Origin: JAVBSX01 sp031549565
Lineage (GTDB): Bacteria > Planctomycetota > Planctomycetia > Pirellulales > Thermoguttaceae
Length of the DNA: 64,000 nucleotides
Assembly: GCA_031549565.1 (NCBI GenBank)
Contig: JAVBPO010000119.1
Location: 1 to 64,000 of the forward strand
Direction: 5' to 3'
Of the stretch, positions 23,616-33,800 are shown piece by piece. Position 1 is the stretch's first letter, and every line of letters begins with the position of its first letter. A program made the position numbers and the translations under genes. The notes beneath the pieces were generated by a model. It was given only the letters and a program-made list of their open reading frames with translations. It had not been told where the DNA came from and made no database searches.

Positions 23616-25205
23616 TCATTCTTCCGACGACACCACGGACCAGTCGATCGGGTGATCGCTTCTCGGGAGCGTGAAGACCACGAGTCGTCCTTCCCTCGTT
23701 CCCTGGAGGACGGTTTGATCGACGGTGATCGTGTACCGGTGCGACTCGGGACGTATGGTGTCAAATCGAATCTTCAGGCATTGGTCGTCGTCGCCTTGCC
23801 AGGTTCCTGCGATTCGATTTCGCGTGCAATGATAGTTCAATGTGCGGCCGGGAAGCCGGATTTCCTGGCCGAATCCTTTGTCCCAGTAATCGTCCGGAAC
23901 CGTCGGAGCCAAGACGAGCGAACCGTCGATTCGGAGATCGACGCCGAGCAGATAACGCTGAACGATACGGATGAAATTGGCGGGATACTCGCAATACGTG
24001 ATCGGTCCCGCCGGTCGGTTTTCCCCGTCTTGCGAAGGATGATACCGCTCGTGCCAGTAATATCCGTTCTTCTGCCCTTGTGCGGCAACGGCGTGCAGTC
24101 CGGCGACGAGCGAGTCCGGATCGTCTCTTCCGGCTTGCGCCCTCGCGGTCAGGTACCACACGCGTCCCATCGCGCCCAGGTCGTACCGATCGGGATGGGC
24201 GAACTCCCAGTCTTCGTAAGAGTCCGGTTTCGTCGAGATTCCCGCGGGCATGGTGCCATAAAAGAATCCCTTATCCTTAATCAATCGCGGGTAGAGAATT
24301 TCCGCCTGTTCCGGCGTCGCGACACCCAACGCAAGAGCCGCCCAGTCCGTATCGGTCAAGCCGTGTGCGGTAATATAACCGTGCTCCGGGTTGTAGTATT
24401 CCGCGAACTTGTCCTTTTGCCAGAATTTCGTAGTGAAATTGTCCCGGATTTTGTCCGCGAGTTTTGAATACCGATCGGCGTCTTCCTCGCGTCCCAAAAG
24501 AGCGTTCAGGGCCGCCGCCTGCCGGAACGCTTCGACCGCGTGACACTGCGTGACGCCGTCCGATTCGATGCGGGTCGGGCGTTCGACGTAATAACCGGCT
24601 CCGCGAACGCGACCGTCTTCGGTGACGAGAGAAGCGAGATAATCGGCGGAGAGATTGACGGACCCGATCTGTTCGCCAAGCCATTGCCGATCGCGGCCTG
24701 CGGCGTAAATGAGGACGGCGTTGGCAATGTACGTCGGAGAAGCGAGCGCGTCGAGCGGATTGCCCGGAACCCAGTGTTTGTAGAGTCCGCCGTTGGGATC
24801 GACCGGGGTGTCATAAGGGAGCATCCCCCCCGCGGAGCCGGGCAGGACGGCCAAGGGAAGACTCCCGTCGGGCCGCTGGAAGGTCCGAACGTAATCCCAG
24901 TTGAGTTTAAGGGTTTCGTAACCGCCCAGTCGGATCAGAGCGTCGGCGATTTGATGCCCGTCGAGCGAAGGATAGGAATTTCCGTAACCGAACCCTTGTC
25001 CGTCGGCGCAGACGGACCAATATCCTGGGAATATTTCGTGATTGACGCAGGCGAGAATATTTTTCTCCGCCGCTTGCTTGTAGGTTTCGACAATCAACGG
25101 GTCGGGAAGATTCGGGATGGGTACTTCGTCGGCAGGAGCCGCTCCGGGAATATTCAAGACGAGAAAAATTGTCGCAAAAAGCGTTGAAGCAAGGAATGTA
25201 CGCAT
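23616..25205 (-). CDS. Secreted glycoside hydrolase-like protein (six-hairpin fold)
   Basis: 529 residues from ATG at 25205 (MRTFLASTLFATIFLVLNIP, a Sec signal ending near APA). GAGG lies 12 bp upstream. An in-frame extension upstream runs into a repeat and is rejected. Aromatic and acidic stretches (GYWSVCADGQGFGYGNSYPS, GLTDTDWAALALG, YYWHERYHPSQDG) and a helical middle resemble alpha/alpha six-barrel glycosidases (MGH1/GH63-like or amylo-glucosidase-like). A beta-rich C-terminal part (RLPGRTLNYHCT) fits the accessory domain of such enzymes. Likely degrades oligosaccharides outside the cytoplasm. Exact family and substrate are uncertain. Confidence 0.7.
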   Translation of the reverse strand: MRTFLASTLFATIFLVLNIPGAAPADEVPIPNLPDPLIVETYKQAAEKNILACVNHEIFPGYWSVCADGQGFGYGNSYPSLDGHQIADALIRLGGYETLKLNWDYVRTFQRPDGSLPLAVLPGSAGGMLPYDTPVDPNGGLYKHWVPGNPLDALASPTYIANAVLIYAAGRDRQWLGEQIGSVNLSADYLASLVTEDGRVRGAGYYVERPTRIESDGVTQCHAVEAFRQAAALNALLGREEDADRYSKLADKIRDNFTTKFWQKDKFAEYYNPEHGYITAHGLTDTDWAALALGVATPEQAEILYPRLIKDKGFFYGTMPAGISTKPDSYEDWEFAHPDRYDLGAMGRVWYLTARAQAGRDDPDSLVAGLHAVAAQGQKNGYYWHERYHPSQDGENRPAGPITYCEYPANFIRIVQRYLLGVDLRIDGSLVLAPTVPDDYWDKGFGQEIRLPGRTLNYHCTRNRIAGTWQGDDDQCLKIRFDTIRPESHRYTITVDQTVLQGTREGRLVVFTLPRSDHPIDWSVVSSEE

Positions 25206-25243
25206 GAGAATCGAATCCTCGGAAAGGGGGTGAAACAGTATTT

Positions 25244-25370
25244 CCTGGGACCGCAGGCATCTTGCCTGCACCTGGGTCAGCGGGCTTCCAGCCCGCAGCG
25301 TGAAACGGTCGGACGCCCTGCAAACGGTGTCCGACCGCTCACTGGCAGGCTGGAAGCCTGCGGTCCCAGG
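25244..25370 (+). repeat. CCTGGGACCGCAGGC interspersed palindromic element, copy a
   Basis: 127 bp. CCTGGGACCGCAGGC at the left and GCCTGCGGTCCCAGG at the right are perfect inverted ends, with a second inner pair (CAGCGGGCTTCCAGCCCGC). Copy b at 48133 is the same element in the opposite orientation; a half copy lies at 60841. Confidence 0.75.
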
Positions 25371-25474
25371 TTTCGAAACACCGAATGGCGTAGGGTGAAA
25401 CTTCGGTGAAGGATTCATTGTATCGTATCACGCCCCCGAAGGAAACGAACGTGCGAATTTTCGGTCCCGGCGCA

Positions 25475-25509
25475 TAAAAAAGCGGAAAACGGTATCACAC
25501 GTTTTCCGC
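25475..25509 (-). terminator. Intrinsic terminator of the DUF1559-lipoprotein-DUF1559 operon
   Basis: On the minus strand GCGGAAAACG and CGTTTTCCGC form a perfect 10-bp stem around TGTGATAC, followed directly by TTTTTTATG. It lies about 20 bp after the stop codon of the last gene. Confidence 0.88.
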
Positions 25510-25530
25510 GGAGGGTTTGAAACGTAAAAA

Positions 25531-26676
25531 CTAGAGCGACTTGGATTCGCCGCCGTTGATCGATCCCATGGCGCCCCAAACGCCGAACGGCGAGGCACCA
25601 CCCATGACGCAAGTCGTCGTATCGGTCATCGGTCCACAATCGACCGTATCGGACACGAATCGGACCGAGCCGTCGCCCAACGAAACATTGACGCCGCCGG
25701 TGTGATAACTGGACGCGGAAACGAGCATTCTCGCATCGTAATCAAGTCCGCCGCCGGAGCAGCTCGGAGAGTTCGGGGGCAGGATCGTGGAAAAACTACC
25801 CGGTCCGCGACCATCGCCCCAGCGTGTGCCGAAGTGATCCCCGATCTGGACCGTTCCTTTGGTAATGTCATACTGGTCACCCTTCTTCGGGTCCTTCGAT
25901 TCCAAGCAGACCCTGGGGACCAACGCCAGTCCGGTTGTTGGTGTCACGTCGTTATTCCATCCCGAAAGGCTGTGAATATAGCAACCTTTGATTTTATTGC
26001 GTGTCGCCGAGGTACATCGCTCCGAGAAAACAACGGTATTACTGGTCCCATCGGAGATCGCCCCCATACCCTTGAAAACCTGGATCGGACGGTATTGCGT
26101 GTCGTAGGGATCATTGCCGTTGTACAAAATACAACGCACAAACATTCCACGACGATTCATCACGGTTCTCGTTCCCACATCGTCGTTGTTCTTGTCGATC
26201 CAATCGGCGAGAGAGAACAAGTAAGAACTTCGCCCCGCAGTACGACCGGAATTGGAGTCGGACGGGCAGAGGAGGAAATCGATTGTTTCCCCCCAAAATG
26301 GACGTGAGGATTCCGGGTCACGTCCGGCAGTAGGGCCGGTCGTCGCTTTGTCATAAGCCGCTCCTTGCTCGAAAAACGGCATAAGCATCACGAACGGGGA
26401 GTAGCCGGTCCAGCGACGAGCTTCATTATCGTTGTTTTCGTTGGGACCGTTAAAAAAGATACTGCCGTTTCCCGACGGAAAACTGTTATAGGCGTCATGA
26501 TAGTTATGCAGGGCCAATCCGAATTGCTTCAAATGGTTGGAGCAATCCATGCGGCGGGCCGCTTCGCGGGCGGCTTGGACGGCGGGGAGCAGCAACGCGA
26601 TCAAGATGCCGATGATCGCGATTACGACGAGAAGTTCGACAAGGGTAAACCCCTTTTGTTTCAAAATCGATTTCAT
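25531..26676 (-). CDS. DUF1559 protein with prepilin-like leader
   Basis: 381 residues. Leader MKSILKQKGFTLVELLVVIA with the G-F cleavage site, then VQAAREAARRMDCSNHLKQF, the DUF1559 start. Near the C-terminus the conserved SYHTGGVNVSLGDGSVRFV precedes a short Gly/Ser tail. GAGGT lies 7 bp before the ATG. Third gene of an operon with a lipoprotein and another DUF1559 protein, 61 bp after the lipoprotein stop. Expected to be processed by prepilin peptidase and anchored or assembled at the envelope; its function is not established. Confidence 0.9.
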   Translation of the reverse strand: MKSILKQKGFTLVELLVVIAIIGILIALLLPAVQAAREAARRMDCSNHLKQFGLALHNYHDAYNSFPSGNGSIFFNGPNENNDNEARRWTGYSPFVMLMPFFEQGAAYDKATTGPTAGRDPESSRPFWGETIDFLLCPSDSNSGRTAGRSSYLFSLADWIDKNNDDVGTRTVMNRRGMFVRCILYNGNDPYDTQYRPIQVFKGMGAISDGTSNTVVFSERCTSATRNKIKGCYIHSLSGWNNDVTPTTGLALVPRVCLESKDPKKGDQYDITKGTVQIGDHFGTRWGDGRGPGSFSTILPPNSPSCSGGGLDYDARMLVSASSYHTGGVNVSLGDGSVRFVSDTVDCGPMTDTTTCVMGGASPFGVWGAMGSINGGESKSL

Positions 26677-26737
26677 GAAATTACCTCGCTGATAAAAGTT
26701 GAATATAAGGATGTTGGAGATTTGTCGTACGAACGGA

Positions 26738-27175
26738 CTACAGGCTTTTAATCTTGGAGTTCAAATCGAAATCGAGATCCTTCGTTTCGCCCGTGATGTC
26801 CGCTTCCAACGGCGTCGCATCCTGATTGTTGTAGGCGAGCGGGGTTGTGCGAACGAGTTTGTCGCGAGTCGGGCTGTCCGGCATGTCTTTGTACAACGGT
26901 TCTTTGCCGACGACCTTCTGTCCGTTGACCAGGACTTTCTTTTTGCCCGGCGGAACTTCCGCGAGATAAACTCCGTTGGAGATGCTGCCTCCACCGACCG
27001 GAGTCGCCCCGTCGACGGCCATGAATTTGATCGCGCCCTGCTCGATCGGATTTCCGTCGATCGTGATTTTGCCGGTCACTTTCACCGTTTCCGTTTTCGG
27101 GGGCGAACACCCCGGCAAAAGCAGCGTGAACAAAACCAACGCGCCAATCGCGTACGAAAAAATGTGACTTTTCAT
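26738..27175 (-). CDS. Small lipoprotein with carboxypeptidase-regulatory-like fold
   Basis: 145 residues. Signal peptide with lipobox LLPGC (Cys23). The remaining part (VKVTGKITIDGNPIEQGAIK ... VPPGKKKVLVNGQKVVGK) has the pattern of transthyretin/CarboxypepD_reg-like beta-sandwich lipoproteins that accompany DUF1559 genes in planctomycetes. Placed between two DUF1559 genes with 61-bp gaps on both sides, so probably part of one envelope complex. No enzyme motif. Confidence 0.85.
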   Translation of the reverse strand: MKSHIFSYAIGALVLFTLLLPGCSPPKTETVKVTGKITIDGNPIEQGAIKFMAVDGATPVGGGSISNGVYLAEVPPGKKKVLVNGQKVVGKEPLYKDMPDSPTRDKLVRTTPLAYNNQDATPLEADITGETKDLDFDLNSKIKSL

Positions 27176-27236
27176 AATCCCAATCCCCTACCTACCTGGA
27201 GAAAAATGTTTAACAAAACAACGAAAAAACGTGGTG

Positions 27237-28223
27237 TTACGGCAATGTTTCCGATTCACCGCCGTCGGCGGACATCGCCGCTTCCCAAATGAGTTGGGAG
27301 ATCGTTTCCGAAACGAACTTGACGGATCCGTCACACATACTGGCATTGACGCCGCCGGTATGATTACTTCGCGCGGTAATTTGATATTCCGCATTGCTGC
27401 CGACAATGGTACAGGGGAGTTTTTTATATTCACCCTGGTCCGCTTCCGTCGTACCCGGCTTGCACTGACGGCATTCGTCCGGGGCTCGGGAGTTGGGAGT
27501 GTTGAACGACATGAAGCCGGGACTCCCTTCGTCGTTGAGCATATCGCCGCGGTTGTCATCAATCGCATCGGGAGAAGCGATGATAATTTCGGAGAAGCAG
27601 ACGGTGTTCGAGGTTCCGTCGACGATGCTTTTCAAACCGTAAACGTGTCCGACGCCGTGAGATGCACCTTTGAAAATACTCTGGTCGTATGCATCTTGAT
27701 GGAGATGGGTGTTTCCCATGCTGACGACATAATTTCCCATAACTCGCCAGTAGACGTCGGCATGAGACTGTTCCGCGTTAGGTTTATCCGTCGGACAGTA
27801 GTAGAACGTGATGGGAGCGCGTTGCGTCGCCAGGTTCGGGTCTTCATAAAACCCTTTGGTAAAGTCATACTGCGAGTAGAGCTGTTGCTGTTCGATGAAC
27901 GGCCACAATTCGATCGGCCAGGAAATACGTCGGTATTCCTTTCTGTTTTCGCAAGTCCGGACATCCGGATTCGCACCGATGTTAAAAAAACCGTTGTTCG
28001 CATCGGCGTGTGTGTGAACGGCAAGAGACCACTGCTTCAAGTGGTTCGTACACTGCATCCGTCGTGCGGCTTCGCGAGCGGCTTGGACGGCGGGCAGGAG
28101 CAGCGCGATCAAAATGCCGATGATCGCAATGACGACAAGAAGTTCGACGAGAGTAAACGCCATCCGCTTGTGCAGACGGCTCCCTCTCTTCTTTTGAATA
28201 CAGCTTCCGCTTTTCATCATCAT
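27237..28223 (-). CDS. DUF1559 protein with prepilin-like leader, first gene of operon
   Basis: 328 residues. The start is the first of three consecutive ATG codons, with AAAGGA about 9 bp upstream. The leader is long (about 22 residues: MMMKSGSCIQKKRGSRLHKR then MAF-TLVELLVVIAIIG), so the cleavage residue is Ala rather than the usual Gly; a later ATG (MAFTLVELL) is possible. VQAAREAARRMQCTNHLKQW and SNHTGGVNASMCDGSVKFVS mark the family. A good promoter lies at 28364-28392. Confidence 0.88.
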   Translation of the reverse strand: MMMKSGSCIQKKRGSRLHKRMAFTLVELLVVIAIIGILIALLLPAVQAAREAARRMQCTNHLKQWSLAVHTHADANNGFFNIGANPDVRTCENRKEYRRISWPIELWPFIEQQQLYSQYDFTKGFYEDPNLATQRAPITFYYCPTDKPNAEQSHADVYWRVMGNYVVSMGNTHLHQDAYDQSIFKGASHGVGHVYGLKSIVDGTSNTVCFSEIIIASPDAIDDNRGDMLNDEGSPGFMSFNTPNSRAPDECRQCKPGTTEADQGEYKKLPCTIVGSNAEYQITARSNHTGGVNASMCDGSVKFVSETISQLIWEAAMSADGGESETLP

Positions 28224-28363
28224 AATAATGTCCTTTCGAAAAGAAAATATTGACAGATGTTTCGATCCGCTTGTCGACGCGATACTTTTATGAAACTCTT
28301 ATTGAAGATTTCGTTCCACCCCCACGGGGGTATCGAACAACGCACCGACAAACTTACGCCCTC

Positions 28364-28392
28364 ATTATAAATGCAACGTCCCAAAGTCACAA
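28364..28392 (-). promoter_or_regulatory. Strong sigma70-type promoter of the DUF1559 operon
   Basis: Minus strand: TTGTGA (28392-28387), 17-bp spacer, perfect TATAAT (28369-28364). The leader to the ATG at 28223 is about 135 nt and contains the palindrome CCCCCACGGGGG. Confidence 0.65.
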
Positions 28393-28414
28393 GGCACAAT
28401 TAGGAAAAAATGCT

Positions 28415-30751
28415 TCACATCGCTGAAACGTTGCCGTTTTCCCGGACAATCGCAGGGTCGTTCGCCATAAAAACGGCTCGCATTCGACGAAAAACGAGCA
28501 TCGCCGTACCCGTCGCCAGAGAAAGCCCGAGTCCAAGCCGGAAGAGCAGCGGTTCGTAGGTCATCGTGATCCGGCATTTCCCCGAAGGAACGTCGATTCC
28601 GCGAAAAATCTCCTCAATCGGGAAAATCTTCGTCGTAAACGAGCGATCCTCGTTCTCGATCCGGGCTTTCCAGCCGGGCCAATACTGTTCCGCGAGCACC
28701 ACCGTTTCCGGCTGCGTCAAATCGGTTTCCAATACGATTTTGTTCGGCTCGTAAACCGTGATTCGAACCGGTTTTTCCCCCGCCAAGGTTCGCGCGATCG
28801 GCTTCGGGTCCTTGATTTTCCACAGGGCGACGTCTTTTGCCGGAACGGCCGCGATTTTCGTCGCTTTGCTTCGGTCGAGCGCTTTGCGGTTCGGCAAAAC
28901 CACATACTCGACTCCGAGTCGGGCGACACGGTCTTCGAATCCTTTCGCGGACGAGCGGATCTGTTCCAGTCGCTTCAGATACGTTTGGAGGAACATCGTT
29001 CCCTGGACATCGACCACGCTCACGCGGTCTTCCAACGTATATTTCGGCCAAAGCGAGACCCGATCGAACTCGACGCTTTCGGCAAGTCGATTCGGGCTCG
29101 TTTTCGCGCGGAAAGACGGCGGATACCAAATCGAATACCGATAAATCCGCGTCGGAGCCGGCGAAGTGTCCGATTTTGCGATTTTTGACAAAAAGGGGGA
29201 TTGTATCGTAAATTCACGGCGGCTCACCGTCGGAACCATCCCGTGATTCGCGATAAAAATTTCAATTCCGCAAAGCAAAACGATCAGCACGGCCCGAAAT
29301 CGCGGAGAAGCCGCAAAACGAACGATTCCCGCGAACACGACAAGCACGACGATCGTTTGGATCAGCGAAAAAGTCAACTCGTTCTTCGCCAAGGATTCCT
29401 GAAAGGGTCCGAACATCGGGCAATTCGGGACGTTTTTCGCGACCATCCCCCAAAGCGGTGTGCAGAATAACACCAGCAGCGCCGAAATCGACAAACCGAG
29501 TAAAACGAACACGCAGCGCGGAATTTTCCTCGACCGGGCCGACCAGCGATCGAATCCGTACCCGACGAGCACGGCGAACGGAATCGCGGCGACCGTGAGC
29601 AGTTTGGCCGGGTATCGAAACTGGGCGTATCTCGGTAGAAGTACGTTCATCAGCCAATAGAGCCCCCCCACCGGATCCCCCACGTTCAAGCCGGGAAAAA
29701 GCCGACCGAGTCCGAACGAGCCGAACGAACCGACCAGGAGCAGCAGGAAAACCGCGGCGATCTTGCGATGTTTTGCGCAACCGATCATTGCGAAAACGAC
29801 GCCGAGGATTCCGCAATACAGCGACGGAACCCAAACGTATTTGTCCCAGGAACAGGCGGAGAACCAACGCGTGTTCTGCGGGAACTGCTGTCCGCCCGCG
29901 CCCGGCCAAATCATTTCCGCCGTCCGCCAAGGGGCGATGCTGTAGTTGTACGTCGTTTGCGCGTGTTCACGTCGATTGAGATTCCGAAACAGCAATCCGT
30001 CGGCGATCGCGTCGGCATTTTTCGCGAAAGGGATTTCCCACACGGAGCGTGGAACGCCGGTTTGCGTACGATTGCTTTGCCGCGAGTATTCCCAGGCCGG
30101 GAGAATCTGAACCGCCGCCAAAAGAAACGCCAAAACGAGCGGCCCGACGCTTTTTTTCGGGCCGAGCAGGAAAAGCACGGCGATTGCCCCGTGGTACGCC
30201 GCCTGTACGTCGCCGCCGAGAATCATCAGGGCCAAAACGACCGGCAGTCCGTACGAAAACCGGTTCGTCTTCTTCATCGCGAGCGTGATTCGCAGCAGCT
30301 CGGGAAACCAGGCGGCTCCGATCAGGAAGATGACGTTCAGGTGCTGGAAGAGAACCGGACCGCCGAACGCGTAGACGATCGACGCCAACGTCGCGGCCGC
30401 TTCGCTTTGCCCCAGCGAACGCACGAGCCGGTACATCGTCGCGGCGGCGAGAAACACGTGCGCAACGATAAACAATTGATAAATCGTCGTGAAATCAAAC
30501 GGCAGGAAAAAGAGCAGCTTCGGCGGATAGAACACCCCCGCCGCCGGATTACCCAACAGCGGTTGCCCCAGGTTTTCGTACGGCATCCACAACGGCAATC
30601 GGCCCGAGGAAAGCTCGTCCTGGATGTACCGATAGAGCGGAAAATAAAAATGCGCCCCGTCCCGGAACGCAAATTGACACCCCCCGAAAAGCACCGAAGC
30701 GAAAAACGCCAGGGTCAACGAGACGGAGGAAATGAAAAAAAAACGCGGCAT
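28415..30751 (-). CDS. YfhO family polytopic membrane protein
   Basis: 778 residues, about twelve membrane helices over the first 560 residues and a soluble C-terminal part with one last helix. The N-terminus (FRDGAHFYFPLYRYIQDELS ... LPLWMPYENLGQPLLGNPAA) is the periplasmic-loop signature of YfhO proteins, a GT-C-like family linked to glycosylation of wall polymers or lipids. Late motifs (VVLAEQYWPGWKARIE) match the YfhO C-terminal domain. Possible role: transfer of sugars from a polyprenyl carrier outside the membrane. Alone in its transcription direction group with no glycan operon around it. Substrate unknown. Confidence 0.82.
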   Translation of the reverse strand: MPRFFFISSVSLTLAFFASVLFGGCQFAFRDGAHFYFPLYRYIQDELSSGRLPLWMPYENLGQPLLGNPAAGVFYPPKLLFFLPFDFTTIYQLFIVAHVFLAAATMYRLVRSLGQSEAAATLASIVYAFGGPVLFQHLNVIFLIGAAWFPELLRITLAMKKTNRFSYGLPVVLALMILGGDVQAAYHGAIAVLFLLGPKKSVGPLVLAFLLAAVQILPAWEYSRQSNRTQTGVPRSVWEIPFAKNADAIADGLLFRNLNRREHAQTTYNYSIAPWRTAEMIWPGAGGQQFPQNTRWFSACSWDKYVWVPSLYCGILGVVFAMIGCAKHRKIAAVFLLLLVGSFGSFGLGRLFPGLNVGDPVGGLYWLMNVLLPRYAQFRYPAKLLTVAAIPFAVLVGYGFDRWSARSRKIPRCVFVLLGLSISALLVLFCTPLWGMVAKNVPNCPMFGPFQESLAKNELTFSLIQTIVVLVVFAGIVRFAASPRFRAVLIVLLCGIEIFIANHGMVPTVSRREFTIQSPFLSKIAKSDTSPAPTRIYRYSIWYPPSFRAKTSPNRLAESVEFDRVSLWPKYTLEDRVSVVDVQGTMFLQTYLKRLEQIRSSAKGFEDRVARLGVEYVVLPNRKALDRSKATKIAAVPAKDVALWKIKDPKPIARTLAGEKPVRITVYEPNKIVLETDLTQPETVVLAEQYWPGWKARIENEDRSFTTKIFPIEEIFRGIDVPSGKCRITMTYEPLLFRLGLGLSLATGTAMLVFRRMRAVFMANDPAIVRENGNVSAM

Positions 30752-30763
30752 GGTTGGTGTGGA

Positions 30764-30858
30764 AAAATAAGAAATATGAAATAAGAAATAATTTGAAATC
30801 AGCGGGAAAACGTAAATGTCTCCAACATGGTAATTTCTTATTTCTTATTTCTTATTTC
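30764..30858. repeat. Inverted pair of AATAAGAAAT word repeats
   Basis: The left arm (AAATAAGAAATATGAAATAA) and right arm (AATTTCTTATTTCTTATTTC) are inverted and lie about 40 bp apart. They form the whole gap between the YfhO and flagellin genes. On the minus strand it could act as a transcript end for the flagellin gene. Confidence 0.72.
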
Positions 30859-30866
30859 CACCCCTT

Positions 30867-33800
30867 CTACCGTTGCAACAACCCGAGTATATAGTTCGGG
30901 AGCTGGTTGGCAATGCCCAAGGTGCTGATCGCGGATTGGACGAGAACCTGGTTGCGCGTCAGGTTCGACGACTCCTCGGCGAAGTCGGTGTCACGGATGT
31001 CCGATTCCGCCTTGGACAACGCCTCGAGCGTGTCGCTGAGCACGTTGGCGTTCGGCTCGAACGTGTACTTCTGGATGCTCCCGAGCCGCCCGCGGATGCT
31101 CGTCACGTTCACGATCGCTTCCTGGACGATCCGGTCCGCCAGTTTCGTACCGGAGTCGGTCATCAGTGATGCCACGTCGCCGGTCCGGAGCTGGTACATT
31201 TTTCCGCTCGGTCCGCCGAGCGAGTTCGTGTTCACGCTCTGGATGCCGATCGTGATCTGCTGGTTCGCGACGACTTGCGGACCCATCTGGAATGTGGCAC
31301 CACCACCGAGGATCGTGAACGTACTCGTATAGCCCGAGCCGACCTGTTCGCCCAGTTGGAATTCCATCGAGAGCGTCGAAGTACTCAGCGTCACATCGTT
31401 GCCGTCGGTGAACGCCTTGACGCCGTTGACCGTCACGTCCGCGTCGACGCCGTAAGCCCGTTCCGTTTGAGCACCGTAGATATCCGTGACGGGGAACGTG
31501 CCGTTGGTCGCGATCACGCTGACATACTGCCTGGAACCGTATCCTTCGGACAGGAATTCCAGAGCGTATTCCGTGGCGTCCTGGCCGAAGAGCAACTTGG
31601 CACCATTGAGCGAACCCGGAGGCGTGGTGCCGCCGGCCGTCAACAGCGTGTCGTCGCGGAGCGTCACCTTGCCGGTCCCGTTGCCTTTCAGGTTGACCGT
31701 GAACATCTGCTTCGTCTTCGCGTTCGTTTCGATCAACTGTTTCACGTCGTTGGCCGTCGTGACGTTTTCCTTGATGTAAACGGTGATCTTTTTCGTCTTG
31801 TCGTCGATCGCCATCCGAATGCCGTTGTACACGATCGAGCCGTCCGCGCCGGTCACGTTGTCGTCGTACTTGCCGGTCAACGACGCGTCTTCGGCGTAGA
31901 TGATCGAGTAACCGTTGAAATCGGTACCGGTCCGCCGCGCGGTCAAATCATACGAGGCGTTTTCCCCGTTGATCGACGTCATGGTTCCCGTCGCGTAACC
32001 CGGTACGTATTCGAGCGGTTCGTTTTCCGCGTCGGACCAGCCGACAAAATAGGTGTCAAGGTAACGAATATCTTCGCACTCTTCCCCGATGGTCGGAGTC
32101 GGCGGCAAGATGCCCTGGCCGTTCGGGTCGTTACATTCATCCCAGACCGAACCCGGCTCGCGAACGACCGACGCGCTGATACCATGCGTTTGTTCTTCGC
32201 TGAGCTGGTCCCAGAAATTCACCAGATCCGCTGCGGTCGTGATCGGCAATCCCGTGGCGTCAGTCGCCAGGTGGACGGTCAAAACCCCCGGTTCGACGAT
32301 GCCGCCGGTCGAGACGATGCCGGTGTCCTTGACGAAATCGATGGCACCGGTTCCCGCGCTGGTTCCCGTCGTGTACGTGCTTGCATCGAACATCGTACTG
32401 AGCATGTCGTCGTCTTTGATGATGTTGATGATCTGGTTCGCCGTCGGCGCTTCGAGATTTCCGGCCCCTTCGCCGACCAGGTGAACCGTGACGGTGCCAT
32501 TATGACCGCCGGTGTCACCGGTATTGCCGATTGCCGAATAGATCGTCGTCAGCCCCATGTTTTCGAACGTGCCGGTCCCGTTGTTGTTCGACTCGACGGA
32601 GTACGAAAGCGACGCATTGAATCCGCAGTCCGCCAAGCCGTTCTTGTCGGCGTCTTTATTGATCGCTTCGATGATCCTGTTCGCGGTGATCGGATTGCCA
32701 TCTTTGGCCGTGGCGGCACTCAGCTCGGAACTTTTGAGCGAAATCTGGAGCTCTTTTTTTGCCGAGTCGTAATTGACGACGATATCTTCGGTTTGGTTGG
32801 CGTCCTGTCGCATCACGATGTTCGTGTTGTTGGCGACGTCGCCGCGATCGTTGGCCGTGATGAAAAACGCGGTGTTCGCGAGCTTCGAACCGGTCGTGGC
32901 GTTATTGAATGTCAACTGGGCTTCGGCGAACGACGGGCCGGAATCGTATTCCCCCCAACCACTGCCGCGAACGACCGGCGGTGTCGCGCCGGGATCTTCT
33001 TCGGCCCGAACGAAACGGAAATAGACGTCGTCGAGCGATTCTCCCTGTTTTTTCGCCGTGATAATCATTTCGGCGTTCGGGTTGGTCGCGGTGAGGATCG
33101 CTCTGGGAAAATCGATTTTGTCCGGGATCGAATCCCAGTCGAGCGAGAGCGGCGAATTCACGGTCGTGTCCGGACCGCCGACGACGAACCGGATCGCGCG
33201 GGAACCGGTCGGGCCGAGAAATTGCACGCCGGTCCCGTCGTACGGGCTTCCGTAATACGCGACTTCGGAGAACTGCGACACCACAGACAGCCCGTGGTTG
33301 CCCGGCGCCAGTGACGCCGTGATGACGGGGACTTTGGTCCGCGACTCGGCGGTGCCGTCCTTGTACCACTGCTGAAGCGTTTCCTGGGTCATTTCGGTGC
33401 CCCAGTACTTGCTGTTGTTCAGTGCCGCCACGACTTCCTGGGCCGTATTGACGACTTTGCCACCATCCTGCCCGCCGGTGAGGATTTTTTCGAATTCGGC
33501 CGCGTAAATGATACCGGTCCCGTCGTTGTCGCGCGAACGCCAGACGGTGAACAGTTCCGCGGCGCGCTCGTTTCCTTTCGATTCGACCCGGGTCAGGTCG
33601 AACGCATTCTTGATATCATTGGCCGTATTCGCCGCGCCGATCGTGTACGGAATACCGCCGTGAGCCGTTCCGACCGTCGAGAAACCGGATGCACCGGCGT
33701 TGGTGTCGGGAAACGCCGTTGTCGCTGTCGCGGTGCCGCTGTAATTGAGTTTGAACACCCCTGTTTCGTAGGGCGGCGTCGCGCCCGTTACGGGAACGCG

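Noticed and set aside
25206..25418. N-terminal extension of the glycosidase-like gene
   Set aside because: It reads through the CCTGGGACC element; the signal peptide starts at 25205.
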